A stretch of DNA of 64,000 nt from Hymenobacter sp. BT730 (GCF_030542105.1 NZ_JAUOFB010000004.1:1-64000), one strand, 5' to 3'. Positions 1-9,555 are shown, counted from the stretch's first letter. Translations and numbers: made by a program. Notes: generated by a model from the sequence alone, not told the origin.

Positions 1-3000
1 CACGAGCACCCCGAGCCAGTGGACACGGCCCGGCAGACGACGACCACCGTCGAGCCGTTGGGCTGCGTGGACGAGGAATATTACTACCGCATTGAGCTGA
101 CCGTGACCGATGCCGCCGGGCTGTCCACCAGGCAGGAAGTGCGCCTGAATCCGGATTGTAATACCACGCCTGTGAATTTGGTCAGCTATGGCGCCACGTG
201 GAAGTACCTGGACAATGGCACCAACCAAGGCACCGGTTGGCGCAGCAGTAGTTATGATGATGCCAGCTGGAAAAGCGGGCCCGGGCAACTGGGCTATGGC
301 GACGGGGATGAAGCCACTCTCGTCAGCTACGGACCCAATGCCAGCAACCGCTACATCACTACCTATTTCCGCAATAGCCTCAGTATTGCTGATATCAGTG
401 CCTTCACTTCCTTCACGGCTAATCTGAAGCGGGATGATGGGGCGGTGGTGTATGTCAATGGAACAGAAGTTTACCGCAGTAACCTGCCCACGGGCACCAT
501 CAGCTATACCACCCGGGCTACCGGGGCTACCGATGACGGGGCCACGCCGCAAACCTTCACCATCCCGGCCTCGGCCTTTGTCTCGGGTAATAATGTCATT
601 GCCGTGGAGGTGCACCAGTCCGATCCGGGCAGCTCGGATCTGTCCTTCGACTTCTCCCTGGTTGGCCTCAGTAAGGGCAGCAGCAGTAACCAGCTACCGG
701 TAGCTAATGCGGGCGCGGATAAGAGCATTACGCTGCCTACGAGCAGCGTGGTATTGGATGGCTCGGCCACGGATGCCGATGGCAGCATTGCGTCCTATGC
801 CTGGACGCAGGTGAGCGGGCCCAATACCGCCACCTTTAGCAGTAGCACGGTGGCCGCGCCCACGGTCAGTGGGCTGGTAGCCGGCAGCTATGTCTTCAGC
901 CTAACGGCGAAAGACAATCTGGGTGCCAGCAGTGCGGCCGATCAGGTGACGGTGACGGTTAACGGAACTACCTCCACCAGCAGCCTGATTGCCTTTGGGG
1001 CCACATGGAAATATCTGGACAATGGCACCAACCAGGGCACTACCTGGCGCGGCAGTAGTTATGATGATGCCAGCTGGAAAAGTGGACCCGGGCAGCTGGG
1101 CTATGGCGATGGCGACGAGGCCACTCTCGTCAGCTACGGACCCAATGCCAGCAACCGCTACATCACTACCTATTTCCGTCGGGCCATTACCATTAGTAAT
1201 CCGGGAGGTTTTACCTCGTACTCGGCCAGCATTAAGCGGGATGATGGGGCCGTGGTCTACGTGAATGGCACGGAAGTGTACCGCAGTAATTTGCCCACGG
1301 GCACCGTCAGCTACACCACGCTAGCTCAGACGCAAGCCCCTGATGACGGCGCCACTGCCCAGGTATTTACCATTCCGGCCTCGGCTTTTGTATCGGGCAC
1401 CAACGTCATTACTGTGGAAATCCATCAGAATGATGTGGTCAGCTCCGACCTTTCTTTCGATTTTTCCCTAACTGGTACCGGGCCCACCGGAGGTACTAAT
1501 CAGGCACCGGTCGCCAATGCCGGTGCAGATAAATCGATTACCCTGCCCATCAATAGTGTGGTGCTAGATGGCTCGGCTACGGATGCCGACGGCAGTATTG
1601 CGTCGTATGTCTGGACACAGGTCAGTGGACCCAATACCGCCACGTTCAGTAGTTTCTCCGCCGCCGCGCCTACCGTTAGCGGATTGGCTGCGGGTAGTTA
1701 TGTGTTTAGCTTATCGGTAACGGATGACAAAGGTGCGGCCAGTGCAGCAGACCAGGTAACCGTTACCGTGAATGCTGCCACTGCCAATCAGCTACCGGTG
1801 GCCAATGCCGGTGCAGATAAAACCATAACCCTGCCTACGAGCAGTGTGGTATTGGATGGTGCAGCGACCGATGCCGACGGCAGTATTGCGTCGTATGCCT
1901 GGAGTCAGGTCAGTGGCCCGAATACCGCCACGTTCAGTAGTAGCACGGTGGCCGTGCCCACGGTCAGTGGGCTGGTGGCCGGCAGCTATGTGTTCAGCTT
2001 AATAGCAACGGATAACCAGGGCGGCGTCAGCGTAGCAGATCAGGTGAGCGTGGTGGTGAATAGTAGCTCTTCTACCAGCACATTAGTGGCCTTTGGGGCC
2101 ACATGGAAATATCTGGACAATGGCACCAATCAAGGCACTACTTGGCGCGGCAGTAGTTATGATGATGCCAGCTGGAAAAGCGGGCCCGGGCAGCTGGGCT
2201 ATGGCGACGGAGATGAAGCCACTCTCGTCAGCTACGGACCCAATGCCAGCAACAAGTATGTTACCACCTACTTCCGCCGCGCTATTACGCTAGCCGATAT
2301 CAGTACTTATAGCTCATTCTCGGCCAGCATTAAGCGGGATGATGGGGCCGTGGTCTACGTGAATGGCACGGAAGTGTACCGCAGTAATTTGCCCACGGGC
2401 ACCGTCAGCTACACCACGCTAGCCCAAACGCAGGCCCCTGATGACGGCGCCACTGCCCAGGCGTTTACCATTCCAGCCTCCGCTTTTGTATCGGGCACCA
2501 ACCTCATTGCTGTGGAAATCCACCAGAATGATGTAGTCAGCTCCGACTTGTCCTTTGATTTCTCTTTAACCGGCACGGGTACCGGTGCCGGCAGCAGTAA
2601 TCAGTTGCCGGTGGCCAATGCTGGCGCGGATAAAACCATAACCCTGCCTACGAGCAGTGTGGTATTGGATGGCTCGGCCACGGATGCCGATGGCAGCATT
2701 GCGTCCTATGCCTGGACACAGGTGAGCGGCCCGAATACCGCTACGTTCAGTAGTTTTTCCGCCGCCACGCCTACCGTCAGTGACCTGGTAGCCGGCAGCT
2801 ATGTCTTCAGCCTAACGGCGAAAGACAATCTGGGTGCCAGCAGTGCGGCCGATCAGGTGAGTATTACCGTGAATGCGGAAGCGGTGAACCAGGTGCCTGT
2901 TGCCCATGCTGGCGCCGATAAATCAATTACCCTTCCCGTCAATAGTGTGAGTCTGGATGGCTCGGGTACCGATGCTGACGGCAGCATCAGCGCCTATACC

Positions 3001-4290
3001 TGGAGTCAGGAGAGTGGACCTAATACGGCTACTTTCTCAAGCAATACACAAGCTGTGCCTACTGTTAGCGGTCTGATAGCGGGCAGCTACGTGTTCAGCC
3101 TGGTTGTAGCTGATAACCACGGTGCCCCCAGTCCCGCTGATCAGGTAACCGTTACGGTAAGTCCCGAAGCAGTTAACCAGTTGCCTGTCGCCAATGCCGG
3201 GGTGGATAAGAGCATTACGCTGCCTACGAGCAGTGTGGTATTGGATGGCTCGGCCACGGATGCCGATGGCAGCATTGCGTCCTATGCCTGGACACAGGTG
3301 AGCGGCCCGAATACCGCTACGTTCAGTAGTTTTTCCGCCGCCACGCCTACCGTCAGTGACCTGGTAGCTGGTAGCTATGTGTTCAGCTTAACGGCAACGG
3401 ACGATAAAGGCGGGGTAAGTGCCGCCGATGAAATAACCTTAACGGTGAATCCGGAGCCGGCCAGCAGTTCGCTCATTGCTTTTGGAGATACGTGGAAATA
3501 TCTCGACAATGGCACCAATCAGGGCAACAGCTGGCGGGCGAAAAGCTTTAACGACGCCAGCTGGAAAAGCGGGCCATCGGAGCTGGGCTATGGGGATGGC
3601 GACGAGGCCACCATTGTGAGCTACGGTACAAATCCCAATAGAAAACATATTACCACGTATTTCCGCAAAAGCATCAGTATTAGTGATGCCAGTGCGTTCA
3701 GCTCTTACACAGCCAGCCTGAAGCGCGACGATGGGGTAGTGATGTATGTGAATGGGACGGAGGTGTACCGCAATAATCTGCCTACCGGCAATATCTCAAG
3801 CAATTCCTTAGCCGCCGTGGCTTCTGATGATGGTGCTTCATCCATCTCCTTTACCATTCCGGCCTCTGCTTTTGTAACGGGCACCAACGTGGTAGCGGCA
3901 GAGGTGCACCAGGAAAGTCGCAGTAGCCCGGATATTTCTTTTAACCTCACATTGAAAGGCGTTAATGCAATAGCGGCGGCCAAAACCGTTGCCACGCTCA
4001 CGGCCAAACACCCTGTCACCTCTTCGTACATAGGCATAAGCGTGTATCCCAACCCATCGGCCGATGGGAAGTACGTAGTGGGGTTAGCAGAGCCATTACA
4101 GGGGGAGGTTATCTACACGCTTTTCTCGCCTCTGGGCGCCAGAATTGCTACTGGCAGGCTGCAACTCAAAGCACCAACGGCTACGCTTCCTTTTAATTTC
4201 TCGCGGGAAATGCCGTCGGTGGGCATGTATTACCTCCAGTTGGAAAACGGGCACGGCCTGAACACCCAGATGAAGCTTCTGCGCCAGTAA
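1..4290 (+). CDS. Giant modular surface protein with PKD-type repeats and T9SS sorting domain (5' end missing)
   Basis: The reading frame is open from base 1, so the start lies outside the window; at least 1429 residues are visible. The first 50 or so residues resemble the all-beta tail that follows PQQ-type sugar dehydrogenase domains, so the missing part may be such an enzyme (inference). The rest alternates two units. Four copies of a roughly 160-residue beta-sandwich-like unit (hallmark TWKYLDNGTNQG; DNA near 181, 985, 2083 and 3470) alternate with six PKD/REJ-like domains (hallmark PVANAGADK; DNA near 690, 1498, 1786, 2598, 2887 and 3175). The last 90 residues (from about 4020; VYPNPS, then GMYYLQL) are a T9SS type A sorting domain, so the protein should be exported across the outer membrane and anchored or released. 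Several repeats are almost identical in DNA. Confidence 0.85.
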   Translation, partial: HEHPEPVDTARQTTTTVEPLGCVDEEYYYRIELTVTDAAGLSTRQEVRLNPDCNTTPVNLVSYGATWKYLDNGTNQGTGWRSSSYDDASWKSGPGQLGYGDGDEATLVSYGPNASNRYITTYFRNSLSIADISAFTSFTANLKRDDGAVVYVNGTEVYRSNLPTGTISYTTRATGATDDGATPQTFTIPASAFVSGNNVIAVEVHQSDPGSSDLSFDFSLVGLSKGSSSNQLPVANAGADKSITLPTSSVVLDGSATDADGSIASYAWTQVSGPNTATFSSSTVAAPTVSGLVAGSYVFSLTAKDNLGASSAADQVTVTVNGTTSTSSLIAFGATWKYLDNGTNQGTTWRGSSYDDASWKSGPGQLGYGDGDEATLVSYGPNASNRYITTYFRRAITISNPGGFTSYSASIKRDDGAVVYVNGTEVYRSNLPTGTVSYTTLAQTQAPDDGATAQVFTIPASAFVSGTNVITVEIHQNDVVSSDLSFDFSLTGTGPTGGTNQAPVANAGADKSITLPINSVVLDGSATDADGSIASYVWTQVSGPNTATFSSFSAAAPTVSGLAAGSYVFSLSVTDDKGAASAADQVTVTVNAATANQLPVANAGADKTITLPTSSVVLDGAATDADGSIASYAWSQVSGPNTATFSSSTVAVPTVSGLVAGSYVFSLIATDNQGGVSVADQVSVVVNSSSSTSTLVAFGATWKYLDNGTNQGTTWRGSSYDDASWKSGPGQLGYGDGDEATLVSYGPNASNKYVTTYFRRAITLADISTYSSFSASIKRDDGAVVYVNGTEVYRSNLPTGTVSYTTLAQTQAPDDGATAQAFTIPASAFVSGTNLIAVEIHQNDVVSSDLSFDFSLTGTGTGAGSSNQLPVANAGADKTITLPTSSVVLDGSATDADGSIASYAWTQVSGPNTATFSSFSAATPTVSDLVAGSYVFSLTAKDNLGASSAADQVSITVNAEAVNQVPVAHAGADKSITLPVNSVSLDGSGTDADGSISAYTWSQESGPNTATFSSNTQAVPTVSGLIAGSYVFSLVVADNHGAPSPADQVTVTVSPEAVNQLPVANAGVDKSITLPTSSVVLDGSATDADGSIASYAWTQVSGPNTATFSSFSAATPTVSDLVAGSYVFSLTATDDKGGVSAADEITLTVNPEPASSSLIAFGDTWKYLDNGTNQGNSWRAKSFNDASWKSGPSELGYGDGDEATIVSYGTNPNRKHITTYFRKSISISDASAFSSYTASLKRDDGVVMYVNGTEVYRNNLPTGNISSNSLAAVASDDGASSISFTIPASAFVTGTNVVAAEVHQESRSSPDISFNLTLKGVNAIAAAKTVATLTAKHPVTSSYIGISVYPNPSADGKYVVGLAEPLQGEVIYTLFSPLGARIATGRLQLKAPTATLPFNFSREMPSVGMYYLQLENGHGLNTQMKLLRQ

Positions 4291-4317
4291 GGTCCGCCTT
4301 CTACTGGCTGCCCAATC

Positions 4318-4367
4318 ATAGCCCGGGCTGCTCTCCCTAACCTGGGAAGCAGTCCGGGCTATTTTTT
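4318..4367 (+). terminator. Rho-independent terminator after the T9SS protein
   Basis: An inverted repeat with arms at 4318-4331 and 4349-4362 (13 of 14 pairs) is followed directly by a run of T. It lies 27 bases after the stop codon of the large surface-protein gene. Confidence 0.8.
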
Positions 4368-4549
4368 AAAGAGTTAGCGCTGAGGAGAAAGTAAGCCACC
4401 GGGGCAGTACTATCCAATATTGGCACCTGAGGTACCATAATAGGCCGGTTTTTCGTACATAGGGAGCTTTAACCCGCGCCTTTTCTCCGCGTAGGATACT
4501 CATCTCACCTTCGCAGGCCTTTCTCTTGCCTGCCACCTCTATTGCACGC

Positions 4550-5431
4550 ATGGCCAAACGCACATCCAAAAAGACCTCGACCGAAGCGCTGATAGAAACT
4601 CAGCCCACTGACCCGGGAGTAACCGCGCCCGTTCCTGAAAAGCGAGTGAAAGCTAAACAATTGGTCCCCAAGAATGGGGCTGATACCAGTGGCAAATCGG
4701 AAGCTCTCCATCACATAGATTCTATTACGCCGGAAGCCGTAAACGAGCGTTTAGAGCTTATTTTCGAAGGGCTTCGGCAAAAATCTACCGCCAAGCAAGC
4801 TATATACCGCAACACCCTGGCTGCCTTTGAACTGCTGCGGAAGGTCTCTAGGGAACTGGTAGTGGAGCTCAGCAGCAAGCTCACGCCCGTAGATGCCAGC
4901 GTAGCCATTGAATATGTTCCCGTAAACGAAATGGAGTTTCACATCCGGTTTTCCGGCGACCTGCTCGTTTTCGTGCTTCACTCCAACATCGTCACCTTCC
5001 CTGATGACTATGGGCCTATGCGCACTGACTACGTAGAGGCTGATTTCCGCAGGCGCTTCTTCGGGCATATTATGGCCTACAACTTTATGGCCGACAGCAT
5101 CAAATACCAGCGCATGAACGACCCCGGCTACCTGGTAGGCCGCCTGCTCATCAACATCGACAGCCATTATTTTCTGGAGGGCGTGCAGCAGCTGGAAATG
5201 CCGGATCTGGATATGTCGGATAACCAAGTCACGGCCGATGCCATGAAGCTTTTTGTGGAAAGCGCCATGATTGCCGCCGTCAACAACGACCTGATTGCGC
5301 CGCCCCTGCCGGAAATCCAAAAGATTACGGTAAAGCAAAAAATAGAAAACCAGCAGGTAAGCCGAGGCAGCAAAGTAGGCTTCAGCTTCTCGCACCAGCA
5401 ACGCCCCGGCGTAGACGGCTTGATTTACTAG
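4550..5431 (+). CDS. Conserved hypothetical protein
   Basis: This encodes a soluble 293-residue protein I do not recognise. The ATG at 4550 (MAKRTSKK) is preferred over an in-frame TTG at 4526. The first 60 residues are Lys/Pro/Thr-rich and probably disordered. The remainder is a mixed alpha/beta region rich in charged and aromatic residues, with no signal peptide or membrane segment. The C-terminal 30 residues are basic and polar. It stands alone between terminators. A 231-codon antisense frame covers much of it but has no protein-like character. No function is proposed. Confidence 0.7.
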   Translation: MAKRTSKKTSTEALIETQPTDPGVTAPVPEKRVKAKQLVPKNGADTSGKSEALHHIDSITPEAVNERLELIFEGLRQKSTAKQAIYRNTLAAFELLRKVSRELVVELSSKLTPVDASVAIEYVPVNEMEFHIRFSGDLLVFVLHSNIVTFPDDYGPMRTDYVEADFRRRFFGHIMAYNFMADSIKYQRMNDPGYLVGRLLINIDSHYFLEGVQQLEMPDLDMSDNQVTADAMKLFVESAMIAAVNNDLIAPPLPEIQKITVKQKIENQQVSRGSKVGFSFSHQQRPGVDGLIY

Positions 5432-5442
5432 TAGAGACCCAC

Positions 5443-5483
5443 CCACAAAAAAGGCTTTCCGTTTCGGAAAGCCTTTTTTGTGG
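5443..5483. terminator. Bidirectional terminator between convergent genes
   Basis: A perfect inverted repeat has 18-bp arms at 5443-5460 and 5466-5483 around a 5-base loop. The arms carry A and T tracts, so it can serve both the + gene ending at 5431 and trpS ending at 5505. Confidence 0.9.
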
Positions 5484-5504
5484 TGAAGGAGGCCAGCAAA
5501 CGGA

Positions 5505-6482
5505 TTAACGACGCAGATAGCCTACTTTCTCGCGTACCTTGTTCAGTACTTCGGAACCGTAAGCCTGGGCCTTGCGGGCTCCTTCGGCCAGGCGGGCATC
5601 TACCTCCGGCAGGTTATTCATGTAAAAGTTGAACTGCTCCCGCTCGGTGGCAAATCGGCGCATTATCACCTCAAACAGTGCCTGCTTGGCATGGCCGTAG
5701 CCGTAGCCGCCGGCCAGGTAGCGCTGGCGCATATCCTCGGTTTCGGCGGGCGTGGCCAGCAGGGAGAAGAGCTTGAAAGTAGTATCGGTATCCGGGTTTT
5801 TAGGTGCTTCCAGCGGAGTACTGTCTGAAACAATGCTGCGCACCGTTTTAAGCAGGGCTTTTTCCTCGGCAAAGATGTCGATGATGTTGCCGTAGCTCTT
5901 GCTCATTTTGGCCCCATCGAGGCCCGGAATGGTCATGAGCTGCTCGTCTACGCGGGCCTGGGGCAGCACGAAGGTTTCGCCATAACGGTTGTTGAAGGCC
6001 GAGGCAATGTCGCGGGCTATTTCCAGGTGCTGAATCTGGTCTTTGCCTACGGGTACCACTTCGGCATCATATAGCAGAATATCGGCCGCCATCAGCACAG
6101 GATAGGTAAACAGGCCCGCATTCACGTCCGAGAGTCTATCCGACTTGTCCTTAAACGAGTGGGCATTAGCCAGCATCGGGAAAGGCGTGAAGCAGGAGAG
6201 GTACCACGTCAGCTCCGCTACCTGCGGCACGTCCGACTGACGGTAGAACAAGTTCTTCTCTGTATCGAAGCCACAGGCAAGCCAGGCGGCGGCTACCGCG
6301 TAGGTGTTTTGCCGCAACGTTTCCGCATCACGCACTGTGGTGAGGGAGTGCAAATCAGCAATGAAATACAAGGAGTCATTGGCGGTGTTTTTCGACAGCT
6401 CAATGGCCGGAAAAATAGCACCCAGCAGGTTACCTAAGTGAGGGCGGCCTGTGCTCTGAATGCCGGTTAGTATTCGGGACAT
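5505..6482 (-). CDS. trpS: Tryptophan--tRNA ligase
   Basis: This class I aminoacyl-tRNA synthetase charges tRNA-Trp with tryptophan in the cytoplasm. The protein is 325 residues, normal for bacterial TrpS. The HIGH-like signature is TGRPHLGN at residues 11-18 and the KMSKS loop is AKMSKSYGN at about 191-199. The substrate-binding core (MAADILLYDAEVVPVGKDQ) is intact. The ATG at 6482 begins the usual MSRILTGIQSTG start. The first 53 bases overlap the 3' end of the upstream gene on the same strand, so its natural promoter must lie in or beyond that gene. The gene shares a terminator with the convergent gene. Confidence 0.97.
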   Translation of the reverse strand: MSRILTGIQSTGRPHLGNLLGAIFPAIELSKNTANDSLYFIADLHSLTTVRDAETLRQNTYAVAAAWLACGFDTEKNLFYRQSDVPQVAELTWYLSCFTPFPMLANAHSFKDKSDRLSDVNAGLFTYPVLMAADILLYDAEVVPVGKDQIQHLEIARDIASAFNNRYGETFVLPQARVDEQLMTIPGLDGAKMSKSYGNIIDIFAEEKALLKTVRSIVSDSTPLEAPKNPDTDTTFKLFSLLATPAETEDMRQRYLAGGYGYGHAKQALFEVIMRRFATEREQFNFYMNNLPEVDARLAEGARKAQAYGSEVLNKVREKVGYLRR

Positions 6483-7173
6483 AATTAGTAGGTAAGTCGG
6501 TCCAGTTACTGGTATTAGAAGGAGGGCTCCAATTAGTTGGAGTAAATTCTTGGTTGGTATTCAAAGCATGAATAACACCTGGAAGGTCGTCCAGTATAAT
6601 ACGCTTTTCCTTTAATAGCTTCGCTAAATCAGGGCGGGTGCTAAAAAATGGCAGAAGAGCCTCTCGAAATTTCGGACCACCGTGTGTTACTTGATTGGCT
6701 GGGATAGGTGAAATTTCGTGTCCAGTTGCCCAACGCAGCAAGTAAAGCTCAGAACTAGTACTACCACCGGGGCTCATTGTACCACCAGCACCCATCATAA
6801 CTGCCGAACCGGATGTGAATTCATAGCGCATCAGAATAACCTGCCCACTGTCGAGTAATTCCACAAAGGCTTGGTCCTCAAAGCCGCTAGCAATGCTGGC
6901 GGGGACGTCAAAATTTTGAGCTACAATGAATTTATGTTGGCCTATACGAAAGGAACTCACTTCGTTAGGAGTAAGCTTCAAGTTCTTGCCAACTGTCGAG
7001 TCCTTAACCATTAATACTGAGTTGCCTCGTAGCTTGAGTTCACAGTTATGGCGCTGGTTTTGGTTGCTTTTTAGTACATAGGATCCTGATTCGAACTGAG
7101 AAAATATCTGCGCTAATACTAACTGTGGGAATAGAAGCCCAACAAATAGAATAAGTAGAGGGAAACGCATCAA
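6430..7173 (-). CDS. Putative secreted protein of unknown function overlapping trpS
   Basis: The 247-residue product begins with a clear signal peptide (hydrophobic residues 3-20, cleavage likely after VLAQ near 22). I do not recognise the family. The middle is predicted beta-rich with a Gly/Ser/Met patch (MMGAGGTMSPGG). A charged segment with LAKLLKEKR follows, then an Asn/Pro/Thr-rich tail. The last 18 codons are read out of frame through the start of trpS, which suggests the tail came from read-through into the neighbour. The DNA is visibly AT-richer than its flanks, consistent with acquisition from elsewhere. Either of two adjacent ATG codons could be the start. Confidence 0.65.
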   Translation of the reverse strand: MMRFPLLILFVGLLFPQLVLAQIFSQFESGSYVLKSNQNQRHNCELKLRGNSVLMVKDSTVGKNLKLTPNEVSSFRIGQHKFIVAQNFDVPASIASGFEDQAFVELLDSGQVILMRYEFTSGSAVMMGAGGTMSPGGSTSSELYLLRWATGHEISPIPANQVTHGGPKFREALLPFFSTRPDLAKLLKEKRIILDDLPGVIHALNTNQEFTPTNWSPPSNTSNWTDLPTNYVPNTNRHSEHRPPSLR

Positions 7174-7209
7174 GGATAACAGAATAAGGATTGTAGATTA
7201 TTATTTCAG

Positions 7210-7977
7210 TTACACACTCACATTAGCGGCCGCTTCCTGCTGCAGTTCCGTGGTTTCCTCCTGGCCCAGATACCGGTCAATCAGGAAATGGGCCAGGTAA
7301 AGCACCGGCGTGAGTAGAATAGCCGCCGCGAATTTATACCAGTAATTGGTGTTAGCCACCCGCAGCACTTGTTCAAAAGACCAATTGCCAAAAAGGTAGA
7401 ACGCCACAAAGAGCACCACAAACGAATCAACCAGCTGCGAAATAAGCGTAGAGCCCGTAGCGCGCAGCCACACCATGCGGCTGCCCGTAATGCGGCGCAA
7501 CGCCTGGAATACGGTGGCATCCAGCACCTGACCTATTAGGAAGGCTGTGATTGAGCCGGTTATAATGCCCAAGCCCTGGCGGAAAATGCTTTGATAGGCA
7601 AAGTCAATATTGAAAGGCTGGCCCTGCGCATCTACCTTATTTACATCCAGCCAGAAGGCAGCGGGAGGCAAGTGGGTGGTCAGCAGAATAATCAGGAAAG
7701 CATACAGAATCAGCGCTACAGTCAGAAAGCTAACCCGCAGCACACCTTCCCGCCCAAAGTATTCATTGATAATATCGGTGGTGATGAACACTGCAGGCCA
7801 GATCAGTACCCCGGCAGTCAGGTCGCCGGGAATAGTGTTGGGTATGCCCAGCAAGGCGTTGGCCGAGAAAATCTTCACCCCAATGATTTCCGCCAGCAGG
7901 GCATTAACCACAAAAATGCCACTCAGAACCAGATATAGCTGCTGCTTTTTACGGGCATAGGAGGATACAGGAAGCAT
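7210..7977 (-). CDS. yhhQ: Queuosine precursor transporter (YhhQ/VUT family)
   Basis: This inner-membrane protein of 255 residues has about six hydrophobic helices and belongs to the YhhQ (DUF165, vitamin-uptake-like) family. Family members take up queuosine precursors such as preQ0 or preQ1 for tRNA modification. Family features visible are NALLAEIIGVKIF near residue 25, GVLIWPAVFITTDIINEYFG near 57-76, and the later IGQVLDATVFQALR and ISQLVDSFVVL segments. The start at 7977 is the first ATG before a short polar N-terminus. It lies between the unknown secreted gene and RNase Z with no obvious operon. The substrate is inferred from the family. Confidence 0.9.
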   Translation of the reverse strand: MLPVSSYARKKQQLYLVLSGIFVVNALLAEIIGVKIFSANALLGIPNTIPGDLTAGVLIWPAVFITTDIINEYFGREGVLRVSFLTVALILYAFLIILLTTHLPPAAFWLDVNKVDAQGQPFNIDFAYQSIFRQGLGIITGSITAFLIGQVLDATVFQALRRITGSRMVWLRATGSTLISQLVDSFVVLFVAFYLFGNWSFEQVLRVANTNYWYKFAAAILLTPVLYLAHFLIDRYLGQEETTELQQEAAANVSV

Positions 7978-8052
7978 AGAAGAAAATCAGGCACCCGGAA
8001 CCAGGCGCCGGGGCAAAGTGGGAGTAAGCCAGTAAAGTAGTTGCAACTTAGA

Positions 8053-8988
8053 TCAAGCCAGAATGGCCGTAGTAGGCACACTGACTATAGTGCCTTCCAG
8101 GGCCAGCTGCGTATTGGAAAACTCCGTGCGCGCTTCGCGCAACAGGGGCTCCAGGTCGCGGTAGCGAGAGGAAAAGTGCCCGATTAGGAGCTGTCCTACA
8201 TCAGCCAGGCGTGCTAACTCGCCGGCCTGGCGGGCAGTAGAGTGCAGCGTAACCGCGGCCCGCTCCCGCAGCTCCTCCAGAAAAGTGGCTTCATGATACA
8301 GAATATCCACCTTGTGCACCATCTCCGCCATAGAGGGCGTAAAGACGGTATCGGAACAGAAGGCATAGCTGCGGGCGTGCTTGGGTGGGCCAGCTACATC
8401 GGCGTGGCGCACCAGCATTGCGCCGGTGGCTTCATCTACTACATCTTCGCCCTGGGCTAGTTGGTGCAGCTGGGTTGGGGTGAGGCCGGCAGGTAACAGC
8501 TCCCGTACCAGGGAACGGCGGCGCGGCTGCTCCCGGAACAGGTAGCCGCAGCACGGAATGCGGTGGTGCATGGGCATGGTATGCACCGTTACGTTGCGGT
8601 CCTCATACACCAGCAGGTGCTGAGTAGGGTCTACCAAAGTATATTCCAGCTCAAAGCCCAGCTCGGTGCCGGAGTGGCGAAACTGGGTAGTCAGCACTTC
8701 ATCCAGGCCGGCCGGCCCAAATAGGTGCAGCGGCTCAGTGCGGCCCTGCAGGTGCATGGTGCCCAGCAGACCAAACAGCCCAAAGAAATGGTCGCCGTGC
8801 AGATGGCTGATAAAAATAACCTTGAGGCGGTGGGGGCTAATCTTGTGCTCCAGTAGCCGCCGCTGCGTACCCTCGCCACAGTCCAGCAGGTACAGCATGT
8901 TGCCCACGGTCAGCACCTGGGCCGTGTGATGACGATTGGGAACCGGCGTGGCCGATCCACTGCCTAGTATTCTTAGCTCAAACTCCAA
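8053..8988 (-). CDS. rnz: Ribonuclease Z
   Basis: This metallo-beta-lactamase-fold endonuclease matures the 3' ends of tRNA precursors. The product is 311 residues, the normal short-form length. The zinc motif HLHGDH is at residues 62-67, and GSGSATPVPNRHHT at 8-22 is the usual N-terminal loop. The later HxxxxxR-type segments (TLHSTARQAGELA, LLIGHFSSRY) carry the remaining metal ligands. The ATG at 8988 fits family starts (MEFELRILGSGSA). Between its start and the STAS gene upstream lies a strong terminator, so it is transcribed separately. Confidence 0.96.
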   Translation of the reverse strand: MEFELRILGSGSATPVPNRHHTAQVLTVGNMLYLLDCGEGTQRRLLEHKISPHRLKVIFISHLHGDHFFGLFGLLGTMHLQGRTEPLHLFGPAGLDEVLTTQFRHSGTELGFELEYTLVDPTQHLLVYEDRNVTVHTMPMHHRIPCCGYLFREQPRRRSLVRELLPAGLTPTQLHQLAQGEDVVDEATGAMLVRHADVAGPPKHARSYAFCSDTVFTPSMAEMVHKVDILYHEATFLEELRERAAVTLHSTARQAGELARLADVGQLLIGHFSSRYRDLEPLLREARTEFSNTQLALEGTIVSVPTTAILA

Positions 8989-9033
8989 GGCGGCTGCGGG
9001 CTGCCGCTACTAGCGGCTGTGTGCGTGGGGAAT

Positions 9034-9095
9034 AAAAAAAGCTGTTGGCCGTTAGCCGTTAGCTTATAAAGACTAACAGCTAACGGCCAACAGCT
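9034..9095 (-). terminator. Rho-independent terminator of the STAS gene
   Basis: The inverted repeat has 17-bp perfect arms (9040-9056 and 9079-9095). Read on the - strand it ends in a run of T (complement of 9034-9040). It lies 14 bases past the STAS stop codon. Confidence 0.85.
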
Positions 9096-9109
9096 CCAGG
9101 CATAGAAAG

Positions 9110-9484
9110 CTATTCTTTGCTGGTCAGGTCACGCTCAATGGCGTGCAGGAAAATACGGTCAATGCCTTCTTCCACGGTGGGCAGAATGTTCAAAACCGAC
9201 TCCAGCTTGCTGATGGTGATGAGCTTCATAACGTGGTCCTGCAGGCCGGTGAGAACCAGCAACCCACCCGTGGAATTACACAAGCGGTTGGCAATCAGGA
9301 TAGAGCTCAGGCCCGAGGAATCCGTGTACTTCACATTGGTGAGGTCCAGGATGAGGTTATTAATCCCCTCGGCATTCAGTTTCACAAACTCCGATTTCAG
9401 GTCTGGCGCAACGGTGGTGTCGAGCTTCTTCTCGTCAATCGTGATGATTGTGTAAGTTTCTTTTTTATCAATCGTGTACTTCAT
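9110..9484 (-). CDS. STAS-domain anti-sigma factor antagonist
   Basis: This is a single STAS domain of 124 residues, similar to SpoIIAA/RsbV anti-anti-sigma factors that bind anti-sigma kinases when unphosphorylated. The hallmark YTDSSGLSSIL lies at 54-64, and the second Ser of DSS (residue 57) is the usual phosphorylation site. I start at the ATG at 9484 (MKYTIDKKET). An upstream in-frame extension to 9613 runs over the DUF4198 gene and adds non-homologous residues. No partner kinase or sigma factor lies nearby. In Bacteroidota such proteins also occur outside classical sigma switches, so the role is open. Confidence 0.88.
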   Translation of the reverse strand: MKYTIDKKETYTIITIDEKKLDTTVAPDLKSEFVKLNAEGINNLILDLTNVKYTDSSGLSSILIANRLCNSTGGLLVLTGLQDHVMKLITISKLESVLNILPTVEEGIDRIFLHAIERDLTSKE

Positions 9485-9555
9485 GCCGTCGGGAAATTCG
9501 GTGGTTGCGAGAGTTGCGAAGGTAGTAAAAAAAATGGTTGTATAAAGCGTGCGAA

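Noticed and set aside
690..3450. Regularly spaced similar DNA blocks resembling an array
   Set aside because: They are in-frame protein-domain repeats of about 270-500 bases, not a CRISPR array.
4751..5446. 231-codon antisense frame over the 4550-5431 gene
   Set aside because: Its product is compositionally odd, it would end inside the opposite gene without a terminator, and the + frame has protein-like structure and its own terminator.
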